In this document: in pieces, positions 17,868-24,818 of the stretch
Numbering within the stretch: position 1 is the first letter of the stretch
How the letters are laid out: each line of letters starts with the position of its first letter
Origin: Thermus tengchongensis
GTDB lineage: Bacteria; Deinococcota; Deinococci; Deinococcales; Thermaceae
Direction of reading: 5' to 3'
Length of the DNA: 64,000 nt
NCBI RefSeq assembly: GCF_021462405.1
Contig: NZ_JAKEDU010000003.1
Span: 186,001-250,000, forward strand
The notes under the pieces: generated by a model
Told to the model about the DNA's origin: nothing
The model's database searches: none
The model's input: the letters and a program-made list of their open reading frames with translations, nothing else
Position numbers and translations under genes: made by a program

Positions 17868-18403
17868 GCCACGCCCTCGTAGAGGTCCGCGAGGCTAAGC
17901 CTTCCCCCCAGGCAGGGCAGGGCGAAGCTTTCCTCCAGGGGTTCTTCCACGAAGCCCTCCGCCGTCCTGCGGTACAGGGTGCCGCCCCGCCCCTCGCTTT
18001 CCAGGAGGAGGTAGCCCTCGAGGCTCGGCAGGTGCAGGTAGCGGGCCAGCTTCTCCCGCCGGTCCTGGGCCTCGGTGCTCAGGGAGAGCACCTCCACCAC
18101 CAAACAGGGAGCGGTCTCATAGAGGGGATGGGCCTTGGGGCCGCAGACCACCATGACATCCGGGTAGTAGAAGGTGTCCTCCGCGAGCCTGAGCTTCACG
18201 GTTTCGCTGTAGACCCGGCACCCCTTGGCCCGGGCCAGGGGCTTGAGGAGGGCCACCAGGTTGGTCACCAGGAGGTTGTGGTCCAGGCTGGCCCCAGCCA
18301 TGGCGTAGGGAATGCCCCCCACCAGCTCGTGGCGCAGGGGGCTTTCCCTCTCCAGGGCCAGGTACTCCTCCTCCGTTAGGGGGCGCAGGGCCTGCTCGGT
18401 CAT
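17864..18403 (-). CDS. Uma2-family PD-(D/E)XK nuclease-like protein
   Basis: Uma2 family (formerly DUF820), a restriction-endonuclease fold abundant in cyanobacteria and Thermus. The start RPLTEEEYLALERESPLRHELVGG is typical. The active-site residues appear as YYPDVMVVC (Asp) and CLVVEVLSLST (Glu-x-x) near residues 100-125. 179 residues. TATAAT (18410-18415) lies 6 nt before this ATG, which therefore is preferred over the further upstream start. The biological role of the family is unknown. Confidence 0.85.
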   Translation of the reverse strand: MTEQALRPLTEEEYLALERESPLRHELVGGIPYAMAGASLDHNLLVTNLVALLKPLARAKGCRVYSETVKLRLAEDTFYYPDVMVVCGPKAHPLYETAPCLVVEVLSLSTEAQDRREKLARYLHLPSLEGYLLLESEGRGGTLYRRTAEGFVEEPLEESFALPCLGGRLSLADLYEGVA

Positions 18404-18409
18404 CGCTCC

Positions 18410-18415
18410 ATTATA
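18410..18415 (-). promoter_or_regulatory. -10 element of uma2-rlmN
   Basis: A perfect TATAAT on the minus strand, 6 nt before the ATG at 18403, implying a leaderless uma2-rlmN message. No consensus -35 is visible. Confidence 0.75.
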
Positions 18416-18479
18416 GCCCCTCCAGGGGCTTCCCACCGCACTTCCGCTTGGTTCCCAGCGCCATGCCCCTGGCCTGGGC

Positions 18480-18514
18480 CCCCACGCGGACGCAGTCCGC
18501 GTGGGGTGGCCTTA
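18480..18514 (-). repeat. Hairpin of the dispersed element (copy E), gene-end hairpin
   Basis: CCCCACGCGGAC (18480-18491), loop GCA, GTCCGCGTGGGG (18495-18506): a perfect 12-bp stem whose sequence differs from the other copies but keeps full pairing. It is followed by TGGCCTTAG, and the TTA at 18512-18514 is, on the minus strand, the stop codon of the small membrane protein. It probably ends or processes that transcript; there is no T-run. Confidence 0.7.
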
Positions 18515-18736
18515 GCGCAGGCGCCCGTACCCTAGGCCCAGGCCCAGGAGGAGGAGGAGAAGCCCCAAGGGCCTGGGCCGGGCCAGGAGCCCCAGGAAGC
18601 CCCCAAAGAGGAGAAGGCCCAGGCCCACCCTGGTGCGCCCATGCCGGTAGGCCCGGCCCGAGAGGAAGCCGAGAAGAAGGGGCAGGGCCCAAAGGACCAG
18701 GAGAAGAAGACCTGCGATGAGGGAGAAGGAGGCCAC
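18512..18736 (-). CDS. Small membrane protein (74 aa)
   Basis: Leucine-rich hydrophobic protein with two or three membrane segments (LIAGLLLLVLWALPLLLGFL, VGLGLLLFGGFLGLL, LGLLLLLLGLGLGYG) and basic connecting loops. No family recognised. It starts 1 bp after the moaDE stop and must be co-transcribed with it. Its stop codon is supplied by the edge of the hairpin element. Confidence 0.65.
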   Translation of the reverse strand: MASFSLIAGLLLLVLWALPLLLGFLSGRAYRHGRTRVGLGLLLFGGFLGLLARPRPLGLLLLLLGLGLGYGRLR

Positions 18737-18737
18737 G

Positions 18738-19409
18738 TCAGAGGCGGTGCCCTTCCGGGGCGAACCCCTCCACCCAGAAGCTCCCGTCCGGGCGGTGCTC
18801 CTTTTTCCACACGGGGAGGATCTGCTTCACCCGGTCGATGGCGTACTCGCAGGCGGCGAAGGCCTCCTTGCGGTGCCGGGCGGAGACCACGATGGCGATG
18901 GAGGCCTCGCCGGGGTCCACCCGGCCCAGGCGGTGCCAGAGGGCGATGCGGCCTAGGGGCCAGCGGGAGCGCATCTCTCCGATGATCTCCGCCATGACCT
19001 TTTCCGCCATACCGGGGTAGGCCTCGTACTCCAAAAAGGCCACCTCCTCCCCCCGGTTGGGGCTACGGGTGGTGCCCAAAAAGCTCACCACCGCCCCGTA
19101 CTCGGGGGCGGTGGCCCAGTCCACCAGGGCCTTCAGGTCCAGGGGGTTTTCCGTGAGGCCGTAGGAGTCCTGCCCCCCCGAGACCGGGGGCAGAAAGGCC
19201 ACCTCGTCCCCTTCCTTTAAGGGGGTGTCGCTTTGGGCCAGGGCCTGGTTCACCGCCGCCATGCCCCCTTCTAGCCTAAGGCTGGGAAAGCGCGCTTCCA
19301 GGACCTCCTTGGCGTGGCGCACCCGGGCGTCTTCGGGGAGCTCCAGGAAAAGCCGGTCGGTGCCGGCCTGCTCCCGGTAGAGGGCGAAGAGCCTCACCTC
19401 AACCCGCAT
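18738..19409 (-). CDS. moaDE: Molybdopterin synthase, MoaD-MoaE fusion
   Basis: Converts precursor Z to molybdopterin. Residues 1-79 are a MoaD ubiquitin-like sulfur carrier ending PPVSGG, with the diglycine at 78-79. From about residue 88 a full MoaE catalytic subunit follows (VSFLGTTRSPNRGEEV, LWHRLGRVDPGEASIAIVVSARHR, PVWKKE). In two-chain enzymes the MoaD C-terminal glycine must be free to carry thiocarboxylate, so the fused diglycine suggests cleavage after Gly79, as reported for mycobacterial MoaX, or an unusual mechanism. TATACT (19417-19422) is 7 nt before the ATG. It overlaps hrcA by 11 bp. Confidence 0.92.
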   Translation of the reverse strand: MRVEVRLFALYREQAGTDRLFLELPEDARVRHAKEVLEARFPSLRLEGGMAAVNQALAQSDTPLKEGDEVAFLPPVSGGQDSYGLTENPLDLKALVDWATAPEYGAVVSFLGTTRSPNRGEEVAFLEYEAYPGMAEKVMAEIIGEMRSRWPLGRIALWHRLGRVDPGEASIAIVVSARHRKEAFAACEYAIDRVKQILPVWKKEHRPDGSFWVEGFAPEGHRL

Positions 19410-20301
19410 GCTGACCAGTATAGACCTGGCTAAGGCTCAAGGCCACGGAGAGGGCCTCGAGGTAGCGCATGCGCATGGGGCCCAGTAGGACCAGCTCCCC
19501 CAGCCACTCCCCCTTGGCGAAGCCCGCCTGCACCTGGGAGAGGCCCTCCACCTCCCCCACCCGCACGTCCACCCGGCCGGGGGGCGTGAGGACCTCCTCC
19601 CCCTCGCCCTCGTACAGGCCCACCAGGCGCTCCAGGAAGCCCCGGTCTTTGGCCTCGGGCTCCTTCAGGGCTTCCGAGAGCCCCTCCCGGTAGGTGAGGG
19701 AAAGCCCGGCGGAAAGGGCCCGGGAGAGGTGGGCGAAGAGCTCCTCCAGGCCCCTTGGGGCCTCGGGGAGGGCGAGGAAGGGGCCGGAGAGGGCCTCCTC
19801 CGCCTGCCTAAGCCGCTCTGCAGGTAGGGTCAGGGGCAGCCTGGCCTCCTTTACCCGCCCCCCTTCCAGGACGAAGACCGCCAGGGTGCCCCCCTCGAGG
19901 GGGGAGAGGTGTACCTGGAGCACCCTGGGGGACCGCCGGGGCCTGAGGCGCAGGAGGGCGGGGTAGCCGGAAAGCCCCACCGCCATCTTCACCAAGAAGG
20001 CCTCAGGTTCCCTGGCCCCCTCCAGGGCCCGCTGGAGCCGCTCCCGGGTAGCCTCGGGAAGGGGTTTTGGGGGGAGGAGGGAAAGGGAGTACTGGCGGAA
20101 GCCCTGGCGGGTGGGCACCCGTCCGGCGGAGGCGTGGGGCTTCTGCAGGTAGCCCATCTCCTCGAGGGCGATGAGCTCGTAGCGGCAGAGGGCAGGGGAA
20201 AGGCCGAGCCCCTCGGCGAGCCTCGCCGAGGGAACCGGCGCTTGGGTCCTGATGTACTCCTCCACCAGAAGGTGGAGGATGGCCCGCTGCCTCCCCGTCA
20301 C
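19399..20301 (-). CDS. hrcA: Heat-inducible transcription repressor HrcA
   Basis: Winged-helix repressor of chaperone operons. The N-terminal helix-turn-helix and wing (MTGRQRAILHLLVEEYIRT, then GLSPALCRYELIALEEMGYLQKPHASAGRVPTRQGFRQY) are the classic HrcA signature. 300 residues, somewhat short for the family. The start is GTG. TACAAT (20308-20313) lies 6 nt upstream and overlaps the glnB stop, so hrcA can be transcribed separately from amtB-glnB. I see no CIRCE-type inverted repeat near it, so autoregulation by CIRCE is not supported here. Confidence 0.9.
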   Translation of the reverse strand: MTGRQRAILHLLVEEYIRTQAPVPSARLAEGLGLSPALCRYELIALEEMGYLQKPHASAGRVPTRQGFRQYSLSLLPPKPLPEATRERLQRALEGAREPEAFLVKMAVGLSGYPALLRLRPRRSPRVLQVHLSPLEGGTLAVFVLEGGRVKEARLPLTLPAERLRQAEEALSGPFLALPEAPRGLEELFAHLSRALSAGLSLTYREGLSEALKEPEAKDRGFLERLVGLYEGEGEEVLTPPGRVDVRVGEVEGLSQVQAGFAKGEWLGELVLLGPMRMRYLEALSVALSLSQVYTGQHAG

Positions 20302-20305
20302 ACCC

Positions 20306-20656
20306 CTATTGTACCGGGGTCACGGCGGCCTCGTCCTCCTCCCCGGTGCGGATGCGGTAGACCTTCTCCACCGGCAGGACGAAGACCTTCCCGTCCCCCA
20401 CCTCCCCGGTGCGGGCGGCTTTCAGGATGGCCTCCACCGTGGGCCGCACGAAGGGCTCGGACACCCCGATCTCCAGGCGCACCTTCTCGTGGAGCTCCAT
20501 CTTCACCGTGGTGCCCCGGTAGGTCTGCACCGCCTCCTGCTCCCCCCCGTGGCCCTGGACCCGGCTCAGGGTGAGCCCCCGCACCTCAGCCCGGAAGAGG
20601 GCCTCCAGGACCTCGTTCACCTTCTCCGGGCGGACGATGGCCACGATGAGCTTCAT
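20306..20656 (-). CDS. glnB: PII nitrogen-regulatory protein (GlnB/GlnK)
   Basis: Trimeric sensor of ATP/ADP and 2-oxoglutarate, acting on the ammonium channel encoded just upstream. The sequence starts MKLIVAIVRPEKVNEVLEAL, with T-loop GHGGEQEAVQTYRGTTVKME at residues 35-54 and the B-loop region PTVEAILKAARTGEVGDGKVFV. Tyr46 is present, but the uridylylated Tyr51 of enterobacterial PII is valine here, so uridylylation at that site is impossible. The overlap of 4 bp with amtB marks an amtB-glnB operon; its role is then GlnK-like. Confidence 0.95.
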   Translation of the reverse strand: MKLIVAIVRPEKVNEVLEALFRAEVRGLTLSRVQGHGGEQEAVQTYRGTTVKMELHEKVRLEIGVSEPFVRPTVEAILKAARTGEVGDGKVFVLPVEKVYRIRTGEEDEAAVTPVQ

Positions 20657-21990
20657 GCCTTACCTCCCATGGGCTTGAGGGCGGGGGGAGCGCTTTCCGA
20701 AAGGACCAGCACCGCCCCCTCGCCCGCGGCGTAGGCCTCCTCCCCGTGCTGGGTCACGTCCAGGCCCAGCCCCTCCTCCTTGGGGCTGGCCCGCAGGGGC
20801 GTGAAGAGGCCCACTAGCTTAAGGAGGAAGAAGGTGCCCAAGGCGGAGTAGGCCACAGCGGCCGCCACCGCCAAGGCCTGGACACCAAGCTGTGCGGCGT
20901 TGCCAAAAAGGAGCCCGTCCGCCACCCCGTTCCAGGCCTTTTCCGCCAGGAAGCCGGTGAGGAGGGCCCCGGTGATGCCGGCGATCCCGTGGGCCCCGAA
21001 GACATCCAGGCTGTCGTCCAGCTTGGTCTTGGGCCGCCAGAGGAGGAAGAAGTAGCTGGGGAAGGCGCTCACCGCCCCCAGCACCAGAGCGGACAGAGGG
21101 GAGACGAACCCCGCCGCCGGGGTGATGGCCACCAGGCCCACCACGATGGCCGTGGCCAGGCCCACCGCCGTGACCTTGCCCGTGCGCAGGAGGTCTAGAA
21201 GGGCCCAGGCCACCAGGGTGGCGGCGGGGGCCAGCATGGTGTTGACGAAGGCCAAGGCGGCCAGCTCCCCCGAGGCCAAGGCGCTACCCCCGTTGAAGCC
21301 GAACCAGCCGAACCAGAGGAGGGCCGCCCCCAGGAGGGTAAAGGGGACGTGGTGGGGCAAGAGGGCCTGGCGGCCGTAGTCCTTCCGGGCCCCAAGGACC
21401 AAAGCCCCCACCAGGGCCGCTACCCCGGCGTTGATGTGCACCACCGTGCCCCCGGCGAAGTCCAGGGCGCCCAAAGCGCCCAAGAAGCCCCCGCCCCAGA
21501 CCCAGTGGGCCAGGGGAGCGTAGACCAGGACGCCCCACAGGGTGAGGAAGAGGAGAAGGGCGGGAAAGCGCATCCTCTCCACCATGCCTCCCGTGAGGAG
21601 GGCCGCGGTGATGATGGCGAAGGTGCCCTGGAAGGCCATGAAGAGGAGGTGGGGGATCTCCCCCTTGGCCTCGAGGCCCACCCCCTTCAGCAGGGCATGC
21701 CCCAAGCCCCCCAGCCAGAGGCCTCCCTCACCGAAGGCCAGGCTGTAGCCCAAAAGGGCCCAGCCCACCCCCACGAAGCCCAGGGCGGCGAAGCTCATCA
21801 TCATGGTGTTCAAGGCGTTCTTGCTCCGCACCAGCCCGCCGTAGAAGAAGGCCAAAGCCGGGGTCATGAGGAGGACCAGGGCCGTGGAGACCAGCATCCA
21901 GGCCGTGGCCGCCCCGTCCACCCCCTCCGCTAAGGCCGCTCCCGAAAGCCCGATTGCCGTCAGCATCCACAGGGTTTTGTGTGCCCTCAT
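20653..21990 (-). CDS. amtB: Ammonium transporter AmtB
   Basis: Trimeric channel for ammonium uptake. A signal peptide (MRAHKTLWMLTAIGLSGAALA) is followed by eleven hydrophobic segments. The paired pore histidines are in GGTVVHINAGVAAL and FGAHGIAGITGALLTG. The cytoplasmic tail is about 60 residues. ATG 21990 is preferred to GTG 21996 because AAGGGGG then has proper spacing. Cotranscribed with glnB; transcribed from the promoter at 22009-22037, divergent from the Schlafen-type gene. Confidence 0.95.
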   Translation of the reverse strand: MRAHKTLWMLTAIGLSGAALAEGVDGAATAWMLVSTALVLLMTPALAFFYGGLVRSKNALNTMMMSFAALGFVGVGWALLGYSLAFGEGGLWLGGLGHALLKGVGLEAKGEIPHLLFMAFQGTFAIITAALLTGGMVERMRFPALLLFLTLWGVLVYAPLAHWVWGGGFLGALGALDFAGGTVVHINAGVAALVGALVLGARKDYGRQALLPHHVPFTLLGAALLWFGWFGFNGGSALASGELAALAFVNTMLAPAATLVAWALLDLLRTGKVTAVGLATAIVVGLVAITPAAGFVSPLSALVLGAVSAFPSYFFLLWRPKTKLDDSLDVFGAHGIAGITGALLTGFLAEKAWNGVADGLLFGNAAQLGVQALAVAAAVAYSALGTFFLLKLVGLFTPLRASPKEEGLGLDVTQHGEEAYAAGEGAVLVLSESAPPALKPMGGKA

Positions 21991-22008
21991 GGCCACCCCC
22001 TTGGGCGT

Positions 22009-22052
22009 AGCGTAGCACCGCTGCTGTCAAGTGTCAAGTAAAAGGGTGTCAA
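22009..22052 (-). promoter_or_regulatory. amtB promoter with three TTGACA-type repeats
   Basis: On the minus strand TTGACA (22032-22037), 17-bp spacer, TACGCT (22009-22014). Two further TTGACA copies sit at 22025-22030 and 22047-22052, the three being spaced 7 and 15 bp. One is the -35; the others could be alternative -35 elements or an operator for a nitrogen regulator. The remaining ~140 bp up to the divergent gene are AT-rich, with nothing else I can name. Confidence 0.75.
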
Positions 22053-22191
22053 TGGGCAAATACTACCAGAACAAATAACGCCTAAAGTGGCCAAAAGGTG
22101 CATATTGTGCCTGGGTAAATAAGCATATGTCAGCAAGTAGTGGAACACTCCGTCATCAGGATTGCCCCCTCGGCTCCGTAAACTGGAACCC

Positions 22192-23730
22192 GTGACGTGG
22201 GAGGAACTCCAAGCCCGCCTTCGCGCAGGCCAGGACGAGCGCACCCTTTTCCTGCCCCAGGACCTCTCTCCGGAGGAGCTGGCCCGCCACGCCGCGGGCC
22301 TGGCCAACCACAAGGGGGGCACCCTCTTCCTGGGGGTGAGTCCCGAGGGCAGGGTGCTGGGGGCCTCGGAGATCCACCCCCTGCAGATCACCCACGCCCT
22401 CTTCCAGCTCACCCAGGGCCTCCTCCTGCCCTACGTGGAGGGGGTGGAGGGGCCGGAGGGGAGGGTGCTGGTCCTCCATGTGCCCCAAAGCCCCTCGGCC
22501 ATCGCCGTGGGGGCGGGGCGGGTGCCTTTTTGGGACGGCAAGCGGCTCACGGAGCTCAAGCTGGGCCAGGCCCTCCCCGAGCCCGACTTCACCGCCCAGG
22601 TCCTGCCCGCGGCCAGCCTTTCCGACCTGGACCCGGTGGAGGTGTTGCGCCTGAGGCGCATCTTGGAGGAGCGGGGAAGCAACCTTGCCGCCCTTCCTGA
22701 CCTGGAGCTCCTCTTTGCCCTGGGGCTTTTGGAGCGGGTGGAAGGGGAGGAGAGGCCCACGGTGGCGGGGCTTTTGCTGGCGGGTACCCCCTTGGCCCTG
22801 AGGCGGCTTCTTCCCCAGGCGGAGGTGAGCTACTACTTCCACGAGGCCGAGGAGGGGTATGCCTTCCGGGAGGACATCCTCAGGCCCATCCCCGCCCTTC
22901 TGGAGAGGCTACGCGACCTCATCCAGGCCAGAAACCGGGTGCGCTACCTCACGGTGGGGCTTTTCCGCCTCGAGGTCTGGGACTTTGACCAGGAGGTCTA
23001 CCGGGAGGCCCTCCTCAACGCCCTGGTCCACCGGGACTGGCAGAGCCAGGACGCCATCCAGGTGCACCACTACCCCGACCGCCTGGAGGTTTCCAACCCC
23101 GGGGGCTTTCCCCCAGGCATCACCCCGGAGAACGTCCTCCGCCACCCCCCGAAAAGGCGCAACCCCCGCCTGGCCGAGGCCCTCTACCGGCTGGGTTATG
23201 TGGAGCGGGCGGGAAGCGGGGTGGACAAGATGTACCGCCTCCTCCTCAAGTACGGCAAGGAGCCCCCGGAGTACCGCCTCTTCCCCGAGGCCCTCACCCT
23301 GGTCCTCTACAACCCCGAGCTGGACGAGGCCTTCGTGCGGGAGCTGGCCGAGGCCCAGGAGCGGTTTGGGGGCTTCAGCCTGGACCACCTCATCGCCGTG
23401 GGGCACCTGCGCCGGGTGGGGGAGGCCACCCTCGAGGAGTTGGCCCGGGCCCTCCAGCTTCCCGAGGAGGCCGCCAGGCGGGTCCTCGTCCGCATGGAGC
23501 GCATGGGCCTCCTGCGCCGGGAGGGGGGGAGGTACCACCTGGCCCGGAAGGACCCCTTGGCGGAAAGGCTTCTTGCCCTCTTGGACAGGCCCCGCCCCCG
23601 CCGGGAGCTGGAAGCCCCTTTGGGCCTTTCCCCGCGGGAGGCCTTGGCCCTTCTGAACCGCCTCATCCGGGAGGGCCGGGTGGAGCGGGTGGGCCGGGGG
23701 GCGGCCACCCGCTACCGCAGGAAGGGGTAG
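22192..23730 (+). CDS. Schlafen/AlbA_2-type ATP-binding transcriptional regulator-like protein
   Basis: N-terminal AlbA_2 (Schlafen AAA_4) domain at about residues 1-140 (GLANHKGGTLFLGVSPEGRVLG). The central GHKL-like ATPase segment is around 250-370 (YREALLNALVHRDW, HHYPDRLEVSNPGGFPPGITPENV, GSGVDKMYRLL). C-terminal winged-helix repeats follow (GEATLEELARALQLPEEAARRVLVRMERMGLL). Proteins with this layout are annotated as putative transcriptional regulators or defence ATPases; the role is unknown. GTG 22192 lies 7 nt behind TAAACT (22179-22184); an upstream TTG at 22162 is less likely. It is divergent from amtB, and trmL follows 3 bp downstream. Confidence 0.82.
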   Translation: MTWEELQARLRAGQDERTLFLPQDLSPEELARHAAGLANHKGGTLFLGVSPEGRVLGASEIHPLQITHALFQLTQGLLLPYVEGVEGPEGRVLVLHVPQSPSAIAVGAGRVPFWDGKRLTELKLGQALPEPDFTAQVLPAASLSDLDPVEVLRLRRILEERGSNLAALPDLELLFALGLLERVEGEERPTVAGLLLAGTPLALRRLLPQAEVSYYFHEAEEGYAFREDILRPIPALLERLRDLIQARNRVRYLTVGLFRLEVWDFDQEVYREALLNALVHRDWQSQDAIQVHHYPDRLEVSNPGGFPPGITPENVLRHPPKRRNPRLAEALYRLGYVERAGSGVDKMYRLLLKYGKEPPEYRLFPEALTLVLYNPELDEAFVRELAEAQERFGGFSLDHLIAVGHLRRVGEATLEELARALQLPEEAARRVLVRMERMGLLRREGGRYHLARKDPLAERLLALLDRPRPRRELEAPLGLSPREALALLNRLIREGRVERVGRGAATRYRRKG

Positions 23731-23733
23731 GCG

Positions 23734-24180
23734 GTGGTGCACCTGGTCCTTTTCCAGCCGGAGATCCCGCAGAACACTGGGAACGTTGCCCGCACCGCCG
23801 CCGCTTTGGGCTTCCCCTTGCACCTCATCCGTCCCTTGGGCTTCCGCCTGGGGGATAAGCGGCTTTTAAGGGCGGGGTTGGACTACTGGCCCCACGTGGA
23901 CCTCAGGGTGCACGATACCTGGGAGGCCTTTTTAGGAGCGCTTCCACCAGAAGCCAGGGTGTGGGCCTTCAGTGCCCGGGCCGAGCAAAGCCTCTACGAG
24001 GCGCGCTTCCAGGAGGGGGACTACCTCCTCTTCGGCCCCGAGACCCGGGGGCTTCCCCCGGAGGTCCTCGCCCGCTTTCCCGGGGTGAGGATCCCCATGC
24101 CGGGGCCGGTGCGTTCCCTGAACCTGGCGGTGGCGGTGGGGGTGGCGGCCTACGAGGCCTACCGCCAGCTCAGAGGCTGA
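23734..24180 (+). CDS. trmL: tRNA (cytidine/uridine-34) 2'-O-methyltransferase TrmL
   Basis: SPOUT-class methyltransferase acting on the wobble base of tRNA-Leu isoacceptors. The N-terminal LVLFQPEIPQNTGNVARTAAA and the C-terminal knot motifs LLFGPETRGLP, IPMPGPVRSLNLAVAVGVAAYEA are diagnostic. 148 residues, full length. Starts with one of two adjacent GTG codons right after the Schlafen-type gene, so both are probably one transcript. The 3' end overlaps the convergent phosphoesterase by 11 bp. Confidence 0.94.
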   Translation: MVHLVLFQPEIPQNTGNVARTAAALGFPLHLIRPLGFRLGDKRLLRAGLDYWPHVDLRVHDTWEAFLGALPPEARVWAFSARAEQSLYEARFQEGDYLLFGPETRGLPPEVLARFPGVRIPMPGPVRSLNLAVAVGVAAYEAYRQLRG

Positions 24181-24799
24181 GGAGGGCGTAACCCTGGACG
24201 TGGACCACCTCCACCCCCAAAGGGGTGCGGTGGCGGCGGAAGGAGGGGGCCCCGAGGAGGGGGGTGTGGCCGTGCACGTGGAGCCGGGGGCGGAGGAGGC
24301 GGTGGAAGAGGAGGAAGGCGGGGCTTCCCCGGTGGGGGAAGCCCTCCCCGGCGGTGGGCCCTGGGGGCGGGGCGTGGGTGAGGAGGACGTCCACCCCGTG
24401 CCCCCGGAGGAGCCTGCGGGGCAGGAGGAAGAGGGGCTTCAGGGCCAGGGCCAGCAGCTCCCCCTCGGAGAGCTGCCCCTCCCCCTCCCGGTAGCGGGGC
24501 ACCCCCCCCACCCCGTAGAGGAGGAGGCCCCGGTAGGGGAAGAGCCTGCCGTGGAGGTTCACCGCTCCCCCCGGCCGCTGCCTCTTTGGCCCCTCCCCCA
24601 CCCACTCCTCCCCGTGGTTCCCGGGCACGTAGAGGACGGGCACCGTCACCTTGCTGGCCACGTACTCCAGGTACTCCCCCGGGAGGTCCCCCGCCCCCAG
24701 GACCAGGTCGAAGGGGCCCAGGTTCTCCGGGAAGCGGGGGGAGTGGACGTGGGGGTGGGCCTGGTCGGCGAGGACAAGGAGGCGCAAGCTCCACTCCAT
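24170..24799 (-). CDS. Metallophosphoesterase (calcineurin-like)
   Basis: Motifs in order: LVLADQAHPHV (variant of the usual DxH), LVLGAGDLPGEYLEYV (GD), VPGNHGE (GNHE/D), DVLLTHAPP (H) and HVHGHTP (GHxH). 209 residues, a single domain. The first motif has an extra residue between Asp and His, so metal site 1 may be unusual. The substrate is unknown. It starts 19 bp from the divergent deacetylase-like gene, with a perfect inverted repeat between them. Confidence 0.85.
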   Translation of the reverse strand: MEWSLRLLVLADQAHPHVHSPRFPENLGPFDLVLGAGDLPGEYLEYVASKVTVPVLYVPGNHGEEWVGEGPKRQRPGGAVNLHGRLFPYRGLLLYGVGGVPRYREGEGQLSEGELLALALKPLFLLPRRLLRGHGVDVLLTHAPPPGPTAGEGFPHRGSPAFLLFHRLLRPRLHVHGHTPLLGAPSFRRHRTPLGVEVVHVQGYALLSL

Positions 24800-24800
24800 T

Positions 24801-24817
24801 CTGCCCCAATGGGGCAG
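24801..24817. promoter_or_regulatory. Inverted repeat between two divergent starts
   Basis: CTGCCCC-AAT-GGGGCAG, a perfect 7-bp arm palindrome, fills the 19 bp between the start codons at 24799 and 24819. It could be an operator controlling both genes or a hairpin in the leader of either. No classic -10 is visible on either side, so how the genes are transcribed is unclear. Confidence 0.5.
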
Positions 24818-24818
24818 G

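Noticed and set aside
19399-20301. CIRCE operator for HrcA
   Set aside because: No TTAGCACTC-N9-GAGTGCTAA-like repeat near hrcA or elsewhere in the window.
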